NCBI RefSeq assembly: GCF_037102585.1 | Contig: NW_027043829.1 | Coordinates: forward strand, 186,001 to 250,000 | DNA length: 64,000 nucleotides | Origin: Saccharomycopsis crataegensis | Lineage: Eukaryota > Ascomycota > Saccharomycetes > Ascoideales > Saccharomycopsidaceae | Direction: 5' to 3' | Shown: in pieces, positions 41,048-50,189 of the stretch | Layout: every line of letters begins with the position of its first letter | Numbering within the stretch: position 1 is the stretch's first letter | The notes under the pieces: generated by a model | What the model saw: the letters and a program-made list of their open reading frames with translations, nothing else | The model's database searches: none | What the model was told of the DNA's origin: nothing | Program-made: the position numbers and the translations under genes

Positions 41048-42136
41048 CTACACATCTTCTGGAACTTCGCTATCACTACCTTCGGTAAGTGCCAGTTTAG
41101 TGTTATTATTGATTTGTTGTTGATCATCATTCAACCCCCGTCTTTGCAGACTCAACTTTAAGGACTTTGGAACAACAACCTTAGTGTTTCTTCCAAAGAT
41201 AAACCCTGGATAAAATGGTGGGATCAAGACGTAAGCCGCTAACAAAATCATCATACCATCAAGGACAAACACGTAATTCTCATGCGTGATCAAGAAACCG
41301 TTCCAGCCTTGGGCCAACTCAATGACTCTATAAATACATCTGGTATAGATAGCAATTGTACCGAGAAGCACGATAAACGGGAACCATTTGAATAATTTGC
41401 TTTTTCTGATTTCCACGTATTGAGGACTAAAAAGCTCATCTTTGTAATCAGTATCGAAGAAGTTCTTGATCGTCAATTTGTGATGCGAGTAGTCCCCTTC
41501 TTTAGAAGATACAAAATAAACGTTATTGAAGAAATAGAACCAAAAGAATAGGAATACTGTCATGGTGGCCACTTGAAAAGCTAAACCGGCAACCATAATA
41601 TGAGTTCCTGAATCTGTTGGCTGGTTATTTTCCATGGAGATCGCCGCCAGGCCACCCCCGGCAGCCTGTAACACAAGGGAAACGATATCACAAGTGATGA
41701 ACAAATAAGAATAATAAATTGGTGGGAAGAATGAGAATCTTTGCCCGTAAATAATTACGAATTTCGCAAGTAGGTAATAATAAGCGGCCATAACGAAACA
41801 TGGGGCAATTGTTAAACAAATGATTTGTGCCAAAAATTCATCCTGTCCATTCGGAACATCATGGGCTTTTGTTCTGGCAGCGTACCCGATAATTTCTAGT
41901 CCCAACCCAAAGAAGAATGCCACCCCAATCCATCTTTGTTTGTACCATATTCCGAGTCCAATGTGTGCCATTACCGCGATCCCAAATAAAATGGCAAACG
42001 CCATATTACCACCTTTAGAAGGAATCATCCCATAATAAGTGTCCAATGACTCAACAGAGGAGGAGTTATTGGCAGCAGCGGCGACAACAGAAGCTGTTGC
42101 CAGTTGAAGGGCAGTAGTCAATGTGGAACTGCTCAT
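41048..42136 (-). CDS. RTA1-family (RSB1-like) membrane protein 3
   Basis: The 362-aa product has the full set of RTA1-family marks: G-N-M-A-F-A-I-L-F-G, E-I-I-G-Y-A-A-R, C-L-T-I-A-P-C-F-V-M-A-A-Y-Y-Y-L-L-A-K, T-R-C-I-Y-R-V-I-E-L-A-Q-G-W and I-P-P-F-Y-P-G-F-I-F-G-R-N-T. The Ser/Ala/Thr-rich N terminus (SSSTLTTALQLATASVVAAA) closely resembles that of gene 2, so the pair arose by a more recent tandem duplication. The tail is acidic (EGSDSEVPEDV) and differs from gene 2. It is divergent from the NudC-domain gene. Confidence 0.9.
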   Translation of the reverse strand: MSSSTLTTALQLATASVVAAAANNSSSVESLDTYYGMIPSKGGNMAFAILFGIAVMAHIGLGIWYKQRWIGVAFFFGLGLEIIGYAARTKAHDVPNGQDEFLAQIICLTIAPCFVMAAYYYLLAKFVIIYGQRFSFFPPIYYSYLFITCDIVSLVLQAAGGGLAAISMENNQPTDSGTHIMVAGLAFQVATMTVFLFFWFYFFNNVYFVSSKEGDYSHHKLTIKNFFDTDYKDELFSPQYVEIRKSKLFKWFPFIVLLGTIAIYTRCIYRVIELAQGWNGFLITHENYVFVLDGMMILLAAYVLIPPFYPGFIFGRNTKVVVPKSLKLSLQRRGLNDDQQQINNNTKLALTEGSDSEVPEDV

Positions 42137-42450
42137 TGTTTTTTCAATTATTTGGTTATTGATTTCAAATTATCAATATTTTTCAGCCACACAGGAAGGT
42201 ATTAGAAAAACAGGAAAGAAAACCAAAAAAAAGTAAAAGAAATGATGTTTGGTACAAAAAATTTTCGTAGGACGTGCGACGGAGTTATCGGATACGCTGT
42301 TGTGCGCATAGATGGGGTTTGGAGCCAGGGCATTGTGGGTTGAAAGCGCGGGGACCCTGTCGAAAATCAAAATCAGTAAAGAAACGACGCGACCTCCTTC
42401 CTTCCTCATCTCTCGAATTGTCACCGCCGTTGATAAATTAGGCAAATATA
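42137..42450. promoter_or_regulatory. Divergent promoter, RTA1-like gene 3 / NudC-domain gene
   Basis: A 314-bp intergenic region with a GC-richer centre (near 42270-42400) containing GGACGTGCGACGG and ACGACGCGACC. The latter overlaps an MCB-like ACGCGA (42385-42390). No coding feature. Confidence 0.4.
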
Positions 42451-42927
42451 ATGGACCCTTCTAAACCAGCGGAACATTCTCTACAAGCCATTGCCAAAGA
42501 GAGACTGGAGCAAAAGACCTTACCTTACACATGGAAACAAACGCTTGAAGACATTAGCGTCACGATCGCGTTTGCCAACTTTACAAAACCTAAAGAATTA
42601 TCGATTAAGATCACTAATAGCAGATTATGCGTGGAAAACCTCACCACAAAAACACTAATAGTTGATGATGATTTGTTCACTAAGATAGACGAGTTTGAAT
42701 CTACTTGGTCGGTGGTCGACCAACGGGAATTGGAAATCACCCTCGTGAAAATCAAGGAAGAATGGTGGCCTCATGTGGTCAAACTGGCCCCCAAAATAGA
42801 CGTGAGAAGAATCGGTCCCCAGAACTCCAGTCTCAATGATTTAGATGGCGAAACCAGAGCCATGGTGGAAAAAATGATGATGGAACAACGTGAACAGAAA
42901 ATTGCCGATGCTACAGGCAATAGATGA
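42451..42927 (+). CDS. NudC/CS-domain protein
   Basis: The 158-aa product contains a CS (p23-like) domain of the NudC type. L-P-Y-T-W-K-Q-T-L-E-D-I-S-V-T-I starts the domain near residue 25. L-S-I-K-I-T and C-V-E-N-L follow, then F-E-S-T-W-S-V-V-D-Q-R-E-L-E-I-T-L-V-K near residue 88, and W-W-P near 107. The C terminus carries the NudC-like helix (LDGETRAMVEKMMMEQREQK). Members are co-chaperones of Hsp90 and dynein regulators in filamentous fungi. A role as a small NudC orthologue is likely but its clients are unknown here. Start: the first ATG, directly after the divergent promoter. Confidence 0.85.
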   Translation: MDPSKPAEHSLQAIAKERLEQKTLPYTWKQTLEDISVTIAFANFTKPKELSIKITNSRLCVENLTTKTLIVDDDLFTKIDEFESTWSVVDQRELEITLVKIKEEWWPHVVKLAPKIDVRRIGPQNSSLNDLDGETRAMVEKMMMEQREQKIADATGNR

Positions 42928-43747
42928 TTATTATTATTTTTTTTCCCAAAAATACAATCAAATCAAAGAGCACCGATAATTGGATATATATGTATGTTAC
43001 CATTGAATTTGATCTGAGGATTCAGATTCCTTGCTTTATGTGCAAGAAACACTGAACTATTCTAACTATTAATATGAAGATAGAGGCCGACAATAGTACA
43101 GAAACTGGCGGGATAATTTATGTTAATCGGAAGGTAGAATGAACAGTAAGCTATTAGTGTTATTTTTTTTTTGCAAGAAAAGAGGCATTGAAAATTAATC
43201 AAGCAGAACGAACAATTGAAGCCCATCTGTAAATTGCGTAACACATGCAGAAAGCCCTTGGATGATTGACCGCATCCCATTTTGAAAAGCATCTCAATAT
43301 CTTTGAAGTTTTTCTGTTGAAAATTTTTCCGAGTAATTAGTTCATTTGAAATATTACTATTGATATAACTTCTACACGTAAAATACTCCAATTTATCTTG
43401 ATGATGACGGGACTGTGGTCGACCTCTTTTATTTGTGCAGATTTATCCTCAAAATATGACCTCAGGCGTTACAAAAATGAGGCCAAAAAAATAAGAGTTC
43501 ACTGGTATAAAAATATCAGATATTCTTATCAATTAAATTTCGGGTAATTTTTGTTATCCATTGCGTTCGCCAAATATATTCAACTTCAGTTTCAAGCGAT
43601 TCTTCGATTGCATGATTTTCCCCAAAAAAAAAAAAAAAAAAAAAATTACCAGAAAAATAATAGGTGATGGATGCGATGAGATAGGTAAGGTGATCACCGA
43701 ACCGTCAACAATCCATCAGATAAGACGAAAATAAGAGAACAAAACTA
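42928..43747. other. 820-bp intergenic region before RIB7
   Basis: No gene seen. A poly-A tract at 43625-43646 and AT-rich sequence lie close to RIB7. A 109-aa minus frame (43062-43391) has no family features and was not accepted. Confidence 0.5.
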
Positions 43748-44506
43748 ATGTCATCTCTTGTGCCATTAGACCCATCACTACCACCTTTTTTGCAACCTTA
43801 CCTTCCGCGTGATGTGTCTGACTCTCTGTTCCCATTTATTCTCCTTACTTGGGCTCAATCGCTTGATTCGAGGATTTCGCTAGAACCAGGTGTTCAAACT
43901 ATCATATCGCTGAAACAGACAAAAACCATGACGCATTATATCCGGACGCAATTCTCAGGGATTCTTATTGGCATAGGGACTTTTCTAGCTGATGATCCGG
44001 GGTTGAATTGTCGATACGGTAATGCTAATAGCATTAGACCGATTATTGTCGATCCTCATTTCCGGAGCCGTGAGAAATTAAAGACTCTGCGACTTGTAAG
44101 ACAAGTCAATGAAAAAACCGGGTTAGTACCAATCATCCTAATTGACGAGAATTTGAAGGACTCAGTCTGCTCTTTGGGAGATTTTTTAAAAGGCACCGTT
44201 CAGTTGGAGTTCTTGCCTACTGATAATAGCGGAAGGTTTAATTGGACTAGGCTATTCCAACGGGTGAGATCCATCGGTATTGGTTCAGTAATGGTTGAAG
44301 GTGGAGGACTGATAATAAACAATTTGCTATTGCTGAAACGTGAAAATGGTGAGCCGATAATTGACGCTATTGTGGTGACGATCGGTCCCAGATTCTTGGG
44401 AGCAAAGGGAACTGAGGTGAGCCCATTACATTCTGTTGAATTGAAAGATAGGAAATGGTGGGCAGGGGATTGCGGAGATGCAGTATTTGCTGGAAGAGTT
44501 GCATAA
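43748..44506 (+). CDS. RIB7: RIB7, diaminohydroxyphosphoribosylamino-pyrimidine reductase
   Basis: The 252-aa product reduces the ribosylamino-pyrimidine intermediate using NADPH in riboflavin synthesis, in the cytosol. Family marks are clear: L-T-W-A-Q-S-L-D-S-R-I-S near residue 35; Q-T-K-T-M-T-H-Y-I-R near 57; G-I-G-T-F-L-A-D-D-P-G-L-N-C-R-Y near 75; R-P-I-I-V-D-P; S-V-M-V-E-G-G-G-L-I-I-N near 178; and F-L-G-A-K-G-T-E-V-S-P near 215. Length agrees with the S. cerevisiae enzyme (244 aa). In-frame CTG codons occur just before FPF and in I-I-S-x-K-Q, positions where a polar residue is easily tolerated. No operon-like arrangement. Confidence 0.95.
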   Translation: MSSLVPLDPSLPPFLQPYLPRDVSDSLFPFILLTWAQSLDSRISLEPGVQTIISLKQTKTMTHYIRTQFSGILIGIGTFLADDPGLNCRYGNANSIRPIIVDPHFRSREKLKTLRLVRQVNEKTGLVPIILIDENLKDSVCSLGDFLKGTVQLEFLPTDNSGRFNWTRLFQRVRSIGIGSVMVEGGGLIINNLLLLKRENGEPIIDAIVVTIGPRFLGAKGTEVSPLHSVELKDRKWWAGDCGDAVFAGRVA

Positions 44507-44834
44507 CATGGAAATGAATAAAAAAAATAAGATCACTTTTTTTTTTGTCAGATTGTTCTATCCAGGTACTGGATGCCAATTACAAAGCAATTCAAATAGA
44601 ATTTATATATTTGGAGTATTTTTATTATTTTCAAAACCCATAGCTCACCATGAGATTTGAATATTAATTTGGTTGGGGGAAAAAAAACAACATTAAGTCA
44701 GCCACCTAATCACAAAAAATTAATTTCTTACCCCTCCAAAGACATTAGAAGTAAAAATAACAAAATTAGATTGAAAATAATTAGTTTATGAAATATATTA
44801 TACAACACATACACAATGTGTAATTTTTATTGTC
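44507..44834. other. Convergent RIB7/SPT10 3' region
   Basis: A 328-bp AT-rich spacer between two stop codons with poly-T and poly-A tracts. No gene seen. Confidence 0.6.
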
Positions 44835-46811
44835 TCATCTGCCTAGACGATTGGCCTTTTGAAGTAACATGGTTGCGATTTCATCTTCCTCTTCATCGTC
44901 TTCTTCTTCATATTCTTCTTCTTCTTCATCATCATCATCATCATCATCGTAACCTTCCCCATTATCATATTGTTCCTGATTATGACCCTCATTTCCCTTA
45001 CCATAATATTCTTGCTGTTGCTCTCTTTCTTCATATTCACGTCCTTCTTCATTATCCTCACCATCATCCTGTTCATCGTCACTCTCCTCACTACTATCAT
45101 CACCATGCATTTCGCTAAAACCTTGACTGTACGTGTGCAGCTCGTCCTCAAAAGCTACCTCTCCACCATGTTGCAGAGCTTGTTCTGAATATATATCCCG
45201 AGGTGTATAATCATCATCAGTTCTTTGCCTTTTTCGAGCATGTTCACTGATTTCATCATGATACGAAATCCTGTCGCCATTTTCTATATTTTCGTAGTCA
45301 ACAAATCCTTCTTCTCTGTCTTCCCCTTCCTCTTCCTCTTCCTCTGCCTCTTCCGCCTCGTCATATCCCGTTTCGTCATATCCCGTTTCGTCATATTCTT
45401 CGTTGTCATCTTCATCATCGTATTGTTCCACTTGCTCATCATACCCACCTTCTCCTTCTTGTAGTTCCTCCTCTCCATCTTCTGGTTCACTTTCATAATT
45501 AGTATTGTCATTCTTATTTTGTACCGCCATTTGATCAATAATCATGTTTCTATAATAATTATTGATGAAAGCCGCTTCCTTTTCCAATTGATTTCGAGTA
45601 TGGAAATCCGTATTATTAACATCGATATTCCCTCCATGTTTCCCTTTTTGAGCAGGGGTATTCATCAGGGATTGTTTTCCTGAACTTCTAGAGCCCCCAT
45701 CTTTGTTTTGACAATACTCACATTTACCAATATACTGTACCGCTAGCTCTTTAATTCTATTCCAATGGTACATTTCTGTGATGGCGGATACCGTTCTATT
45801 AATTCCTGCATGGTTTGTACCAATATGAGCTTTTTGAATAATTCTCGCTTGTCGTTGAGGCTCCATCACCACCTCTTTACCACGAGTCATGAGCTTACCA
45901 TCTTCGGAAATTTTATAAATATGAGAATTGTTTCTAATTTTGTTTTTTTCTTTCTTGGAGAATCCTTCTGGATAAGTACGATGTATAAGATAATTTTTGA
46001 TTTGCCCCCACCGTTCGACATCAACTGTACCAATGACAATGGATATTGGCGGCCCTTCTGGTTGGACTAGAGTTACAGTCACACTGTTGGGTTGCACATT
46101 GGTGATTTGTTCATTGACATTTCCAGGATCAGAGTTGGTAATTAATCCAGGAATTTCCACTGGTTTCCCACTGGAATCGATAATTTCTTTATCAAAAAGA
46201 ATGATATCGATAGATTCTCTAGGGTTGCTGTATGATACAGCAGCATTTTTAATGACCCCAACTTCGTGGAAACCAGATTTCTGAAGTAGGGAAATTGTGG
46301 TTTTATTGGTCAGGTATACCGAATCAAAATATACTTTTGTGAACCCAAGTTGCCAAGCCCAAAATTGGAATGTATTAACAAGAACTTTACCAACCCCGGT
46401 ATTTCGAACCCCTTGGTTTACTAAGAAACTACCTGAGCAAATATGGGCGCTATGGCCTGCAAATTGGGGTCGGATGGTGAAACTTCCTAGACACACGCTT
46501 TCCCACGGGAAGTGTTGATTTTGCTGTTCCAACACCATCAAGGCGTCTTCTGATTGGGTATGATCCCCGATGAGCATCATTGCGGTGAAGCTTGCGAACC
46601 AATAGCTGCAGAATGTCTCGAGGGACATGGGGTTGATGAAGGCAAAGGCGGGAGATTGTGGTTTGGTGATTTCATTGTTGAATTCGTCACGAAGGAAATT
46701 TTGGAGGCCTATGGGCACTTGCGACACTGCTTGATTGATAGGGATTAGAGTTGCCACGGTTATGTTGTCCTTTAGAACCACTGTGAAGGGTTTGGGAAGG
46801 TCCCTGGACAT
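44835..46811 (-). CDS. SPT10: SPT10-like histone-gene regulator
   Basis: The 658-aa product is read from ATG 46811. The frame is open further to a GTG at 46859, but no upstream ATG exists. It opens with P-F-T-V-V-L-K-D-N-I-T-V-A-T-L-I-P-I, which parallels the start of the Spt10 conserved region. A GNAT fold follows (about residues 85-215), with R-N-T-G-V-G-K-V-L-V-N-T as the acetyl-CoA loop and L-L-Q-K-S-G-F-H-E-V-G. A retroelement-integrase-type H2C2 zinc finger is near residue 325-370 (H-I-G-T-N-H ... C-E-Y-C-Q). The last 230 residues are extremely acidic. In S. cerevisiae Spt10 binds histone-gene upstream elements as a dimer through that finger. One CTG is at 46311-46313 (V-Y-x-T-N). Divergent from PGK1. 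Confidence 0.85.
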   Translation of the reverse strand: MSRDLPKPFTVVLKDNITVATLIPINQAVSQVPIGLQNFLRDEFNNEITKPQSPAFAFINPMSLETFCSYWFASFTAMMLIGDHTQSEDALMVLEQQNQHFPWESVCLGSFTIRPQFAGHSAHICSGSFLVNQGVRNTGVGKVLVNTFQFWAWQLGFTKVYFDSVYLTNKTTISLLQKSGFHEVGVIKNAAVSYSNPRESIDIILFDKEIIDSSGKPVEIPGLITNSDPGNVNEQITNVQPNSVTVTLVQPEGPPISIVIGTVDVERWGQIKNYLIHRTYPEGFSKKEKNKIRNNSHIYKISEDGKLMTRGKEVVMEPQRQARIIQKAHIGTNHAGINRTVSAITEMYHWNRIKELAVQYIGKCEYCQNKDGGSRSSGKQSLMNTPAQKGKHGGNIDVNNTDFHTRNQLEKEAAFINNYYRNMIIDQMAVQNKNDNTNYESEPEDGEEELQEGEGGYDEQVEQYDDEDDNEEYDETGYDETGYDEAEEAEEEEEEGEDREEGFVDYENIENGDRISYHDEISEHARKRQRTDDDYTPRDIYSEQALQHGGEVAFEDELHTYSQGFSEMHGDDSSEESDDEQDDGEDNEEGREYEEREQQQEYYGKGNEGHNQEQYDNGEGYDDDDDDDEEEEEYEEEDDEEEDEIATMLLQKANRLGR

Positions 46812-47347
46812 GGGGGATGCGATGGGTGTGGTGGTAACCAATTCCTGGGCCCCGCTCACATCGAAATATTTTTTTTTTTTTTTGTTTGAGATGATTTTTT
46901 GGGTGTTTGTGTATAATTATGTATATATATGCATATATCATAAGATGAAAATTGTCGATTACGTAATGGATTTAGTAGGATTGTTTATTACTGTACCATC
47001 CAGAGACGATTGATGTTCCAATCATCTAGTGGAAGTACTCAAACAAGTGGGTAGTGTTTGGGTACGTATAATGTAATATGATATATACCTACCTGCCTGG
47101 TAATGGAATATACAGAAAAAAGCCCCCCCGGGGGGCACCACCCGGGAGGTACCATTTGGGGGGGCAGTCACGAGCCCAATTCGATTGGCAGGTGGTGTGG
47201 TGTGCAAAGAGTCAACCAGCTGCTGCAGTATATAAATGGACCATCGGAGATTTTCATTTTCCTTGCTGCTCCTTTCTTCATAACTTAAGAACCATCATTT
47301 TTAATCCTATCAATTTATCTATAGATTAATTGTCTTCTACATCTACA
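46812..47347. promoter_or_regulatory. Divergent SPT10/PGK1 promoter
   Basis: It contains a poly-T tract (46866-46882) next to SPT10 and a GC-rich block at 47124-47166. In that block CCCCCCCGGGGGG is followed by CACCACCCGGG and then GGTACC-ATTT-GGGGGGG. A TATATAAAT box lies at 47229-47237, about 110 bp before the PGK1 ATG. The C/G palindrome is probably the PGK1 upstream activating region; the factor is unknown. Confidence 0.55.
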
Positions 47348-48598
47348 ATGTCTCTCTCCAATAAACTCTCTGTCAAGGACTTGTCTCTTGCTGGCAAGCG
47401 CGTCTTCATCAGAGTCGACTTTAACGTCCCTCTTGATGGTAAGACTATCACCAACAACCAAAGAATTGTTGCTGCTTTGCCAACCATCCAATATGTCATG
47501 GAACAAAAGCCAAAGGCTATTGTCTTGGCCTCCCACTTGGGTAGACCAAACGGTGAAGCTAACGAAAAATACTCCCTTAAACCAGTCGCCGATGAATTGT
47601 CTAAATTGTTGGACCAAAAAGTAATCTTCCTCAACGATTGTGTCGGCAAAGAAGTCGAAGAAACCGTCAATACCGCTCCTGCTGGCTCTGTCATCTTGTT
47701 GGAAAACTTGCGTTTCCACATTGAAGAAGAAGGTTCCAAGAAGGTTGATGGTCAAAAGATCAAGGCCGACAAGGCCAGTGTCGAAAAATTCAGACAACAA
47801 TTGACTGCCCTCGCCGACGTTTACGTTAACGATGCTTTTGGTACCGCCCACCGTGCCCACTCTTCTATGGTTGGTTTCGAATTGCCACAAAGAGCTTCTG
47901 GTTTCCTTATGACCAAAGAATTGACCTACTTTGCTAAGGCCCTTGAAAACCCTGTTAGACCTTTCCTTGCTATCTTGGGTGGTGCCAAGGTTAGTGACAA
48001 AATCCAATTGATCGACAACTTGTTGGACAAGGTTGACATCTTGATCATTGGTGGTGGTATGGCTTTCACTTTCAAGAAGGTTTTGGACGGTACTAATATT
48101 GGTACTTCTCTTTTCGACGAAGCTGGCGCCAAAATTGTCCCAGATTTGATGGCCAAGGCCAAGAAGAACAATGTCAAGATTGTTTTGCCAGTTGATTTCG
48201 TCATTGCTGACAAGTTTGACAAAGACGCTGCCACCAGTACCGTCACCGCTGCTGCTGGTATTCCAGATGAATGGATGGGTCTTGATGCCGGTCCAGAAAC
48301 CAGAAAATTGTTTTCCAGCACCGTTGCTGAAGCTAAGACCATTGTCTGGAACGGTCCACCAGGTGTCTTTGAATTCGAAAAGTTCAGTGCTGGTACCAAG
48401 GCTCTCTTGGATGCTGCCGTCGAAAGCAGTTCCAAGGGTAACACCGTTATCATTGGTGGTGGTGACACTGCTACTGTTGCTAAGAAGTTTGGTGTTACCG
48501 ACAAATTGTCACACGTTTCTACTGGTGGTGGTGCTTCTTTGGAATTGTTGGAAGGTAAGACTTTGCCTGGTGTTGCTGCTTTGTCTGATAAGCAATAA
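47348..48598 (+). CDS. PGK1: 3-phosphoglycerate kinase
   Basis: The 416-aa product has exactly the length of the S. cerevisiae enzyme and converts 1,3-bisphosphoglycerate and ADP to 3-phosphoglycerate and ATP in glycolysis. Visible signatures: [12 protein letters not shown] near residue 18; S-H-L-G-R-P-N-G near 62; [13 protein letters not shown] near 163; L-G-G-A-K-V-S-D-K near 213; W-N-G-P-P-G-V-F-E near 335; and G-G-G-D-T-A-T-V-A near 372. Codon use is strongly biased (TTG for Leu, AAG/GAA/GGT, GTC/GTT), as for a top-expressed gene, and I found no in-frame CTG at all. The start is ATG 47348; an upstream in-frame non-ATG extension to 47330 is ignored. Confidence 0.98.
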   Translation: MSLSNKLSVKDLSLAGKRVFIRVDFNVPLDGKTITNNQRIVAALPTIQYVMEQKPKAIVLASHLGRPNGEANEKYSLKPVADELSKLLDQKVIFLNDCVGKEVEETVNTAPAGSVILLENLRFHIEEEGSKKVDGQKIKADKASVEKFRQQLTALADVYVNDAFGTAHRAHSSMVGFELPQRASGFLMTKELTYFAKALENPVRPFLAILGGAKVSDKIQLIDNLLDKVDILIIGGGMAFTFKKVLDGTNIGTSLFDEAGAKIVPDLMAKAKKNNVKIVLPVDFVIADKFDKDAATSTVTAAAGIPDEWMGLDAGPETRKLFSSTVAEAKTIVWNGPPGVFEFEKFSAGTKALLDAAVESSSKGNTVIIGGGDTATVAKKFGVTDKLSHVSTGGGASLELLEGKTLPGVAALSDKQ

Positions 48599-49249
48599 AT
48601 TATTACTATACCTTAAATTTATGATTTGAGAAGTTAGTTTGTTTAAACTTCGATTTATGTTATTTTAATGAATGTTATATGAAAAAAAAAAAGAGTAAGA
48701 GATGTAGAATATAATTAATTAACTTGATCGAATAGTGAGAAATGGGAGAAAGTATGTTATCAAAGGATTGCTTCAACTTTTTCTTTCCATAATATGTGCT
48801 TTTCAACTTTAAAGTTATTGGGTTTAGTATCCATCACTAATATTGTAAAGATCTGGTAGTGGATTAAAAAAAACACCTTTTTTATTTTTCAAGTTTACAA
48901 ATCTTTACAATAATAAATCAATAAAAAAAGAAGAAAAAAATGTCATTAATTCGATTTAGTGCACAAATATGAATATCCCAGGTTATTTTGCTAATCAACC
49001 ACATTATAACAATAATGCGAATTACTGATATACATTCAGCTTCCCTAGTCTAACAAAACCAACTATCCAATATTGATAATGAAAGATGATAGAGAAGACA
49101 AAATAAGGAGAAAACAAAAATAATAATAATAAGAATAAAGGGCATAACCCCATGCAGGAATGGATGTATCTTGTAAGAGAGGAGCAGATCAGGAGGTTAA
49201 AAAGGTGGATTTGGGAAACAAAGAAATAATACAAGGAGTTGGAAATTAT
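48599..49249. other. PGK1 / complex I subunit convergent spacer
   Basis: 650 bp of AT-rich sequence with A-rich tracts (48681-48692, 48864-48874). No gene seen; a 70-aa minus frame rich in Phe/Leu was not accepted. Confidence 0.6.
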
Positions 49250-49618
49250 TTATTTGCTTGGATCGTTCTTCATGTAGAAAAGGTAACCACCAACTCTGCT
49301 ATATTCTGGCAACATTTCAAGATACTTATCAGCAAGTGGCTTGCAGTCTTCCCACTGGTTGACGTTACTGACACGGTAACACTTTTCAAGGGCTCTTCTG
49401 ACAGTCTTGAGGGCAGAAGAACGGATCCATTGTTCACGAAGCATGGAGTCCTTAGCGTCTTTCAATTGTTGACCATTGGCGTAGTCAATGGTGTCGAAGG
49501 AAACATTCTTAGATCTGGCGTGGTTTTCTAAAGAATCGAGAGGTTAGTTAAGGTCTAGCTAGTAAAGTTATCATTATAGCCGACAAGAAACACTGAACTA
49601 CTACTTACCGAGTGACAT
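49250..49618 (-). CDS. NADH:ubiquinone oxidoreductase 12-kDa (PDSW/NDUFB10-type) subunit, spliced
   Basis: Two exons: 49618-49609 (ATGTCACTCG) and 49527-49250, giving 95 aa. Both the donor GTAAGT and the branch CTTAACTAAC are clear. The product reads ENHARSKNVSFDTIDYANG, then K-D-A-K-D-S-M-L-R-E-Q-W-I-R, C-Y-R-V-S-N-V-N-Q-W-E-D-C and the closing G-Y-L-F-Y-M-K-N-D-P. This matches the fungal complex I 12.3-kDa subunit (the PDSW family) with its conserved R-E-Q-W and paired Cys. It is an accessory subunit of the membrane arm, on the intermembrane-space side. Its presence excludes Saccharomyces and other yeasts that lost complex I. CWH43 diverges from it upstream. Confidence 0.85.
49528..49608 (-). 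other. Intron of the complex I subunit gene (81 nt)
   Basis: Donor GTAAGT directly after codon 3 plus one base, branch-like TTAACTAACC, acceptor TTTAG. Splicing joins G|AA to restore a Glu codon and opens the full frame to an ATG only 10 bases from the donor. Confidence 0.85.
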
Positions 49619-50189
49619 ATTTGACGATGATGGGAAGTTGTTTAGTGTATGATGGTACACCATCTACAAGTTTTTTCTTTGTAAACCGCAAATTTCTACT
49701 GGTTGATGATTGGCAGCCAGTTTCTCTCTATTTGCAGGGTGCTACACCCGATATATTGGAGACAGGACTTCTAACCATTTTTTTGGTTAGATGCCCTTTT
49801 ACAATAATCACATGATCTTTGATCCATTTGCACGTGCTTTATCACATGGTTAAAGGTAGTAATTATAATTACTCTAGAGATGGCACAATATAGCCATCAG
49901 AAGCCATTTTCTGTGCTCCCTGTGGCAAAAATATTCATAATTCTGCTCTAAGTCTCTAGGCCCCGCTGATCAGAACCCCCGGCTTTTACTCACTAGCGTT
50001 GTTCTCTCCATAGGGCATCGCAACCAGCCACACATTGACACCGGGCGGATAGCGGAAATTCTCAAATTTCCTTACAATCCACCCATCACCACATTTTTCA
50101 GCGCCTTTTTTTTTTTTTTTTTCCTAATTGGTGGTTACTCTTTTTAGAGAATAATATACCGTACACACCAAGTAATAATCAAAATCAAG
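49619..50189. promoter_or_regulatory. Divergent complex I subunit/CWH43 promoter
   Basis: Contains CACGTG at 49831-49836, a CCCCGCTGATCAGAACCCCCGG block near 49962-49982 and a poly-T tract at 50107-50122 close to CWH43. No coding feature. Confidence 0.5.

Noticed and set aside
43062-43391. 109-aa minus-strand frame between the NudC gene and RIB7
   Set aside because: Composition is random, there is no domain and no codon bias typical of the neighbours.
45690-45860. Retrotransposon integrase fragment
   Set aside because: The H2C2 zinc finger is part of a continuous SPT10-like protein with an N-terminal GNAT domain, where this finger is known.
46812-46859. GTG start for SPT10 16 codons upstream
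   Set aside because: Yeast nuclear genes start at ATG; the conserved region begins after the ATG at 46811.
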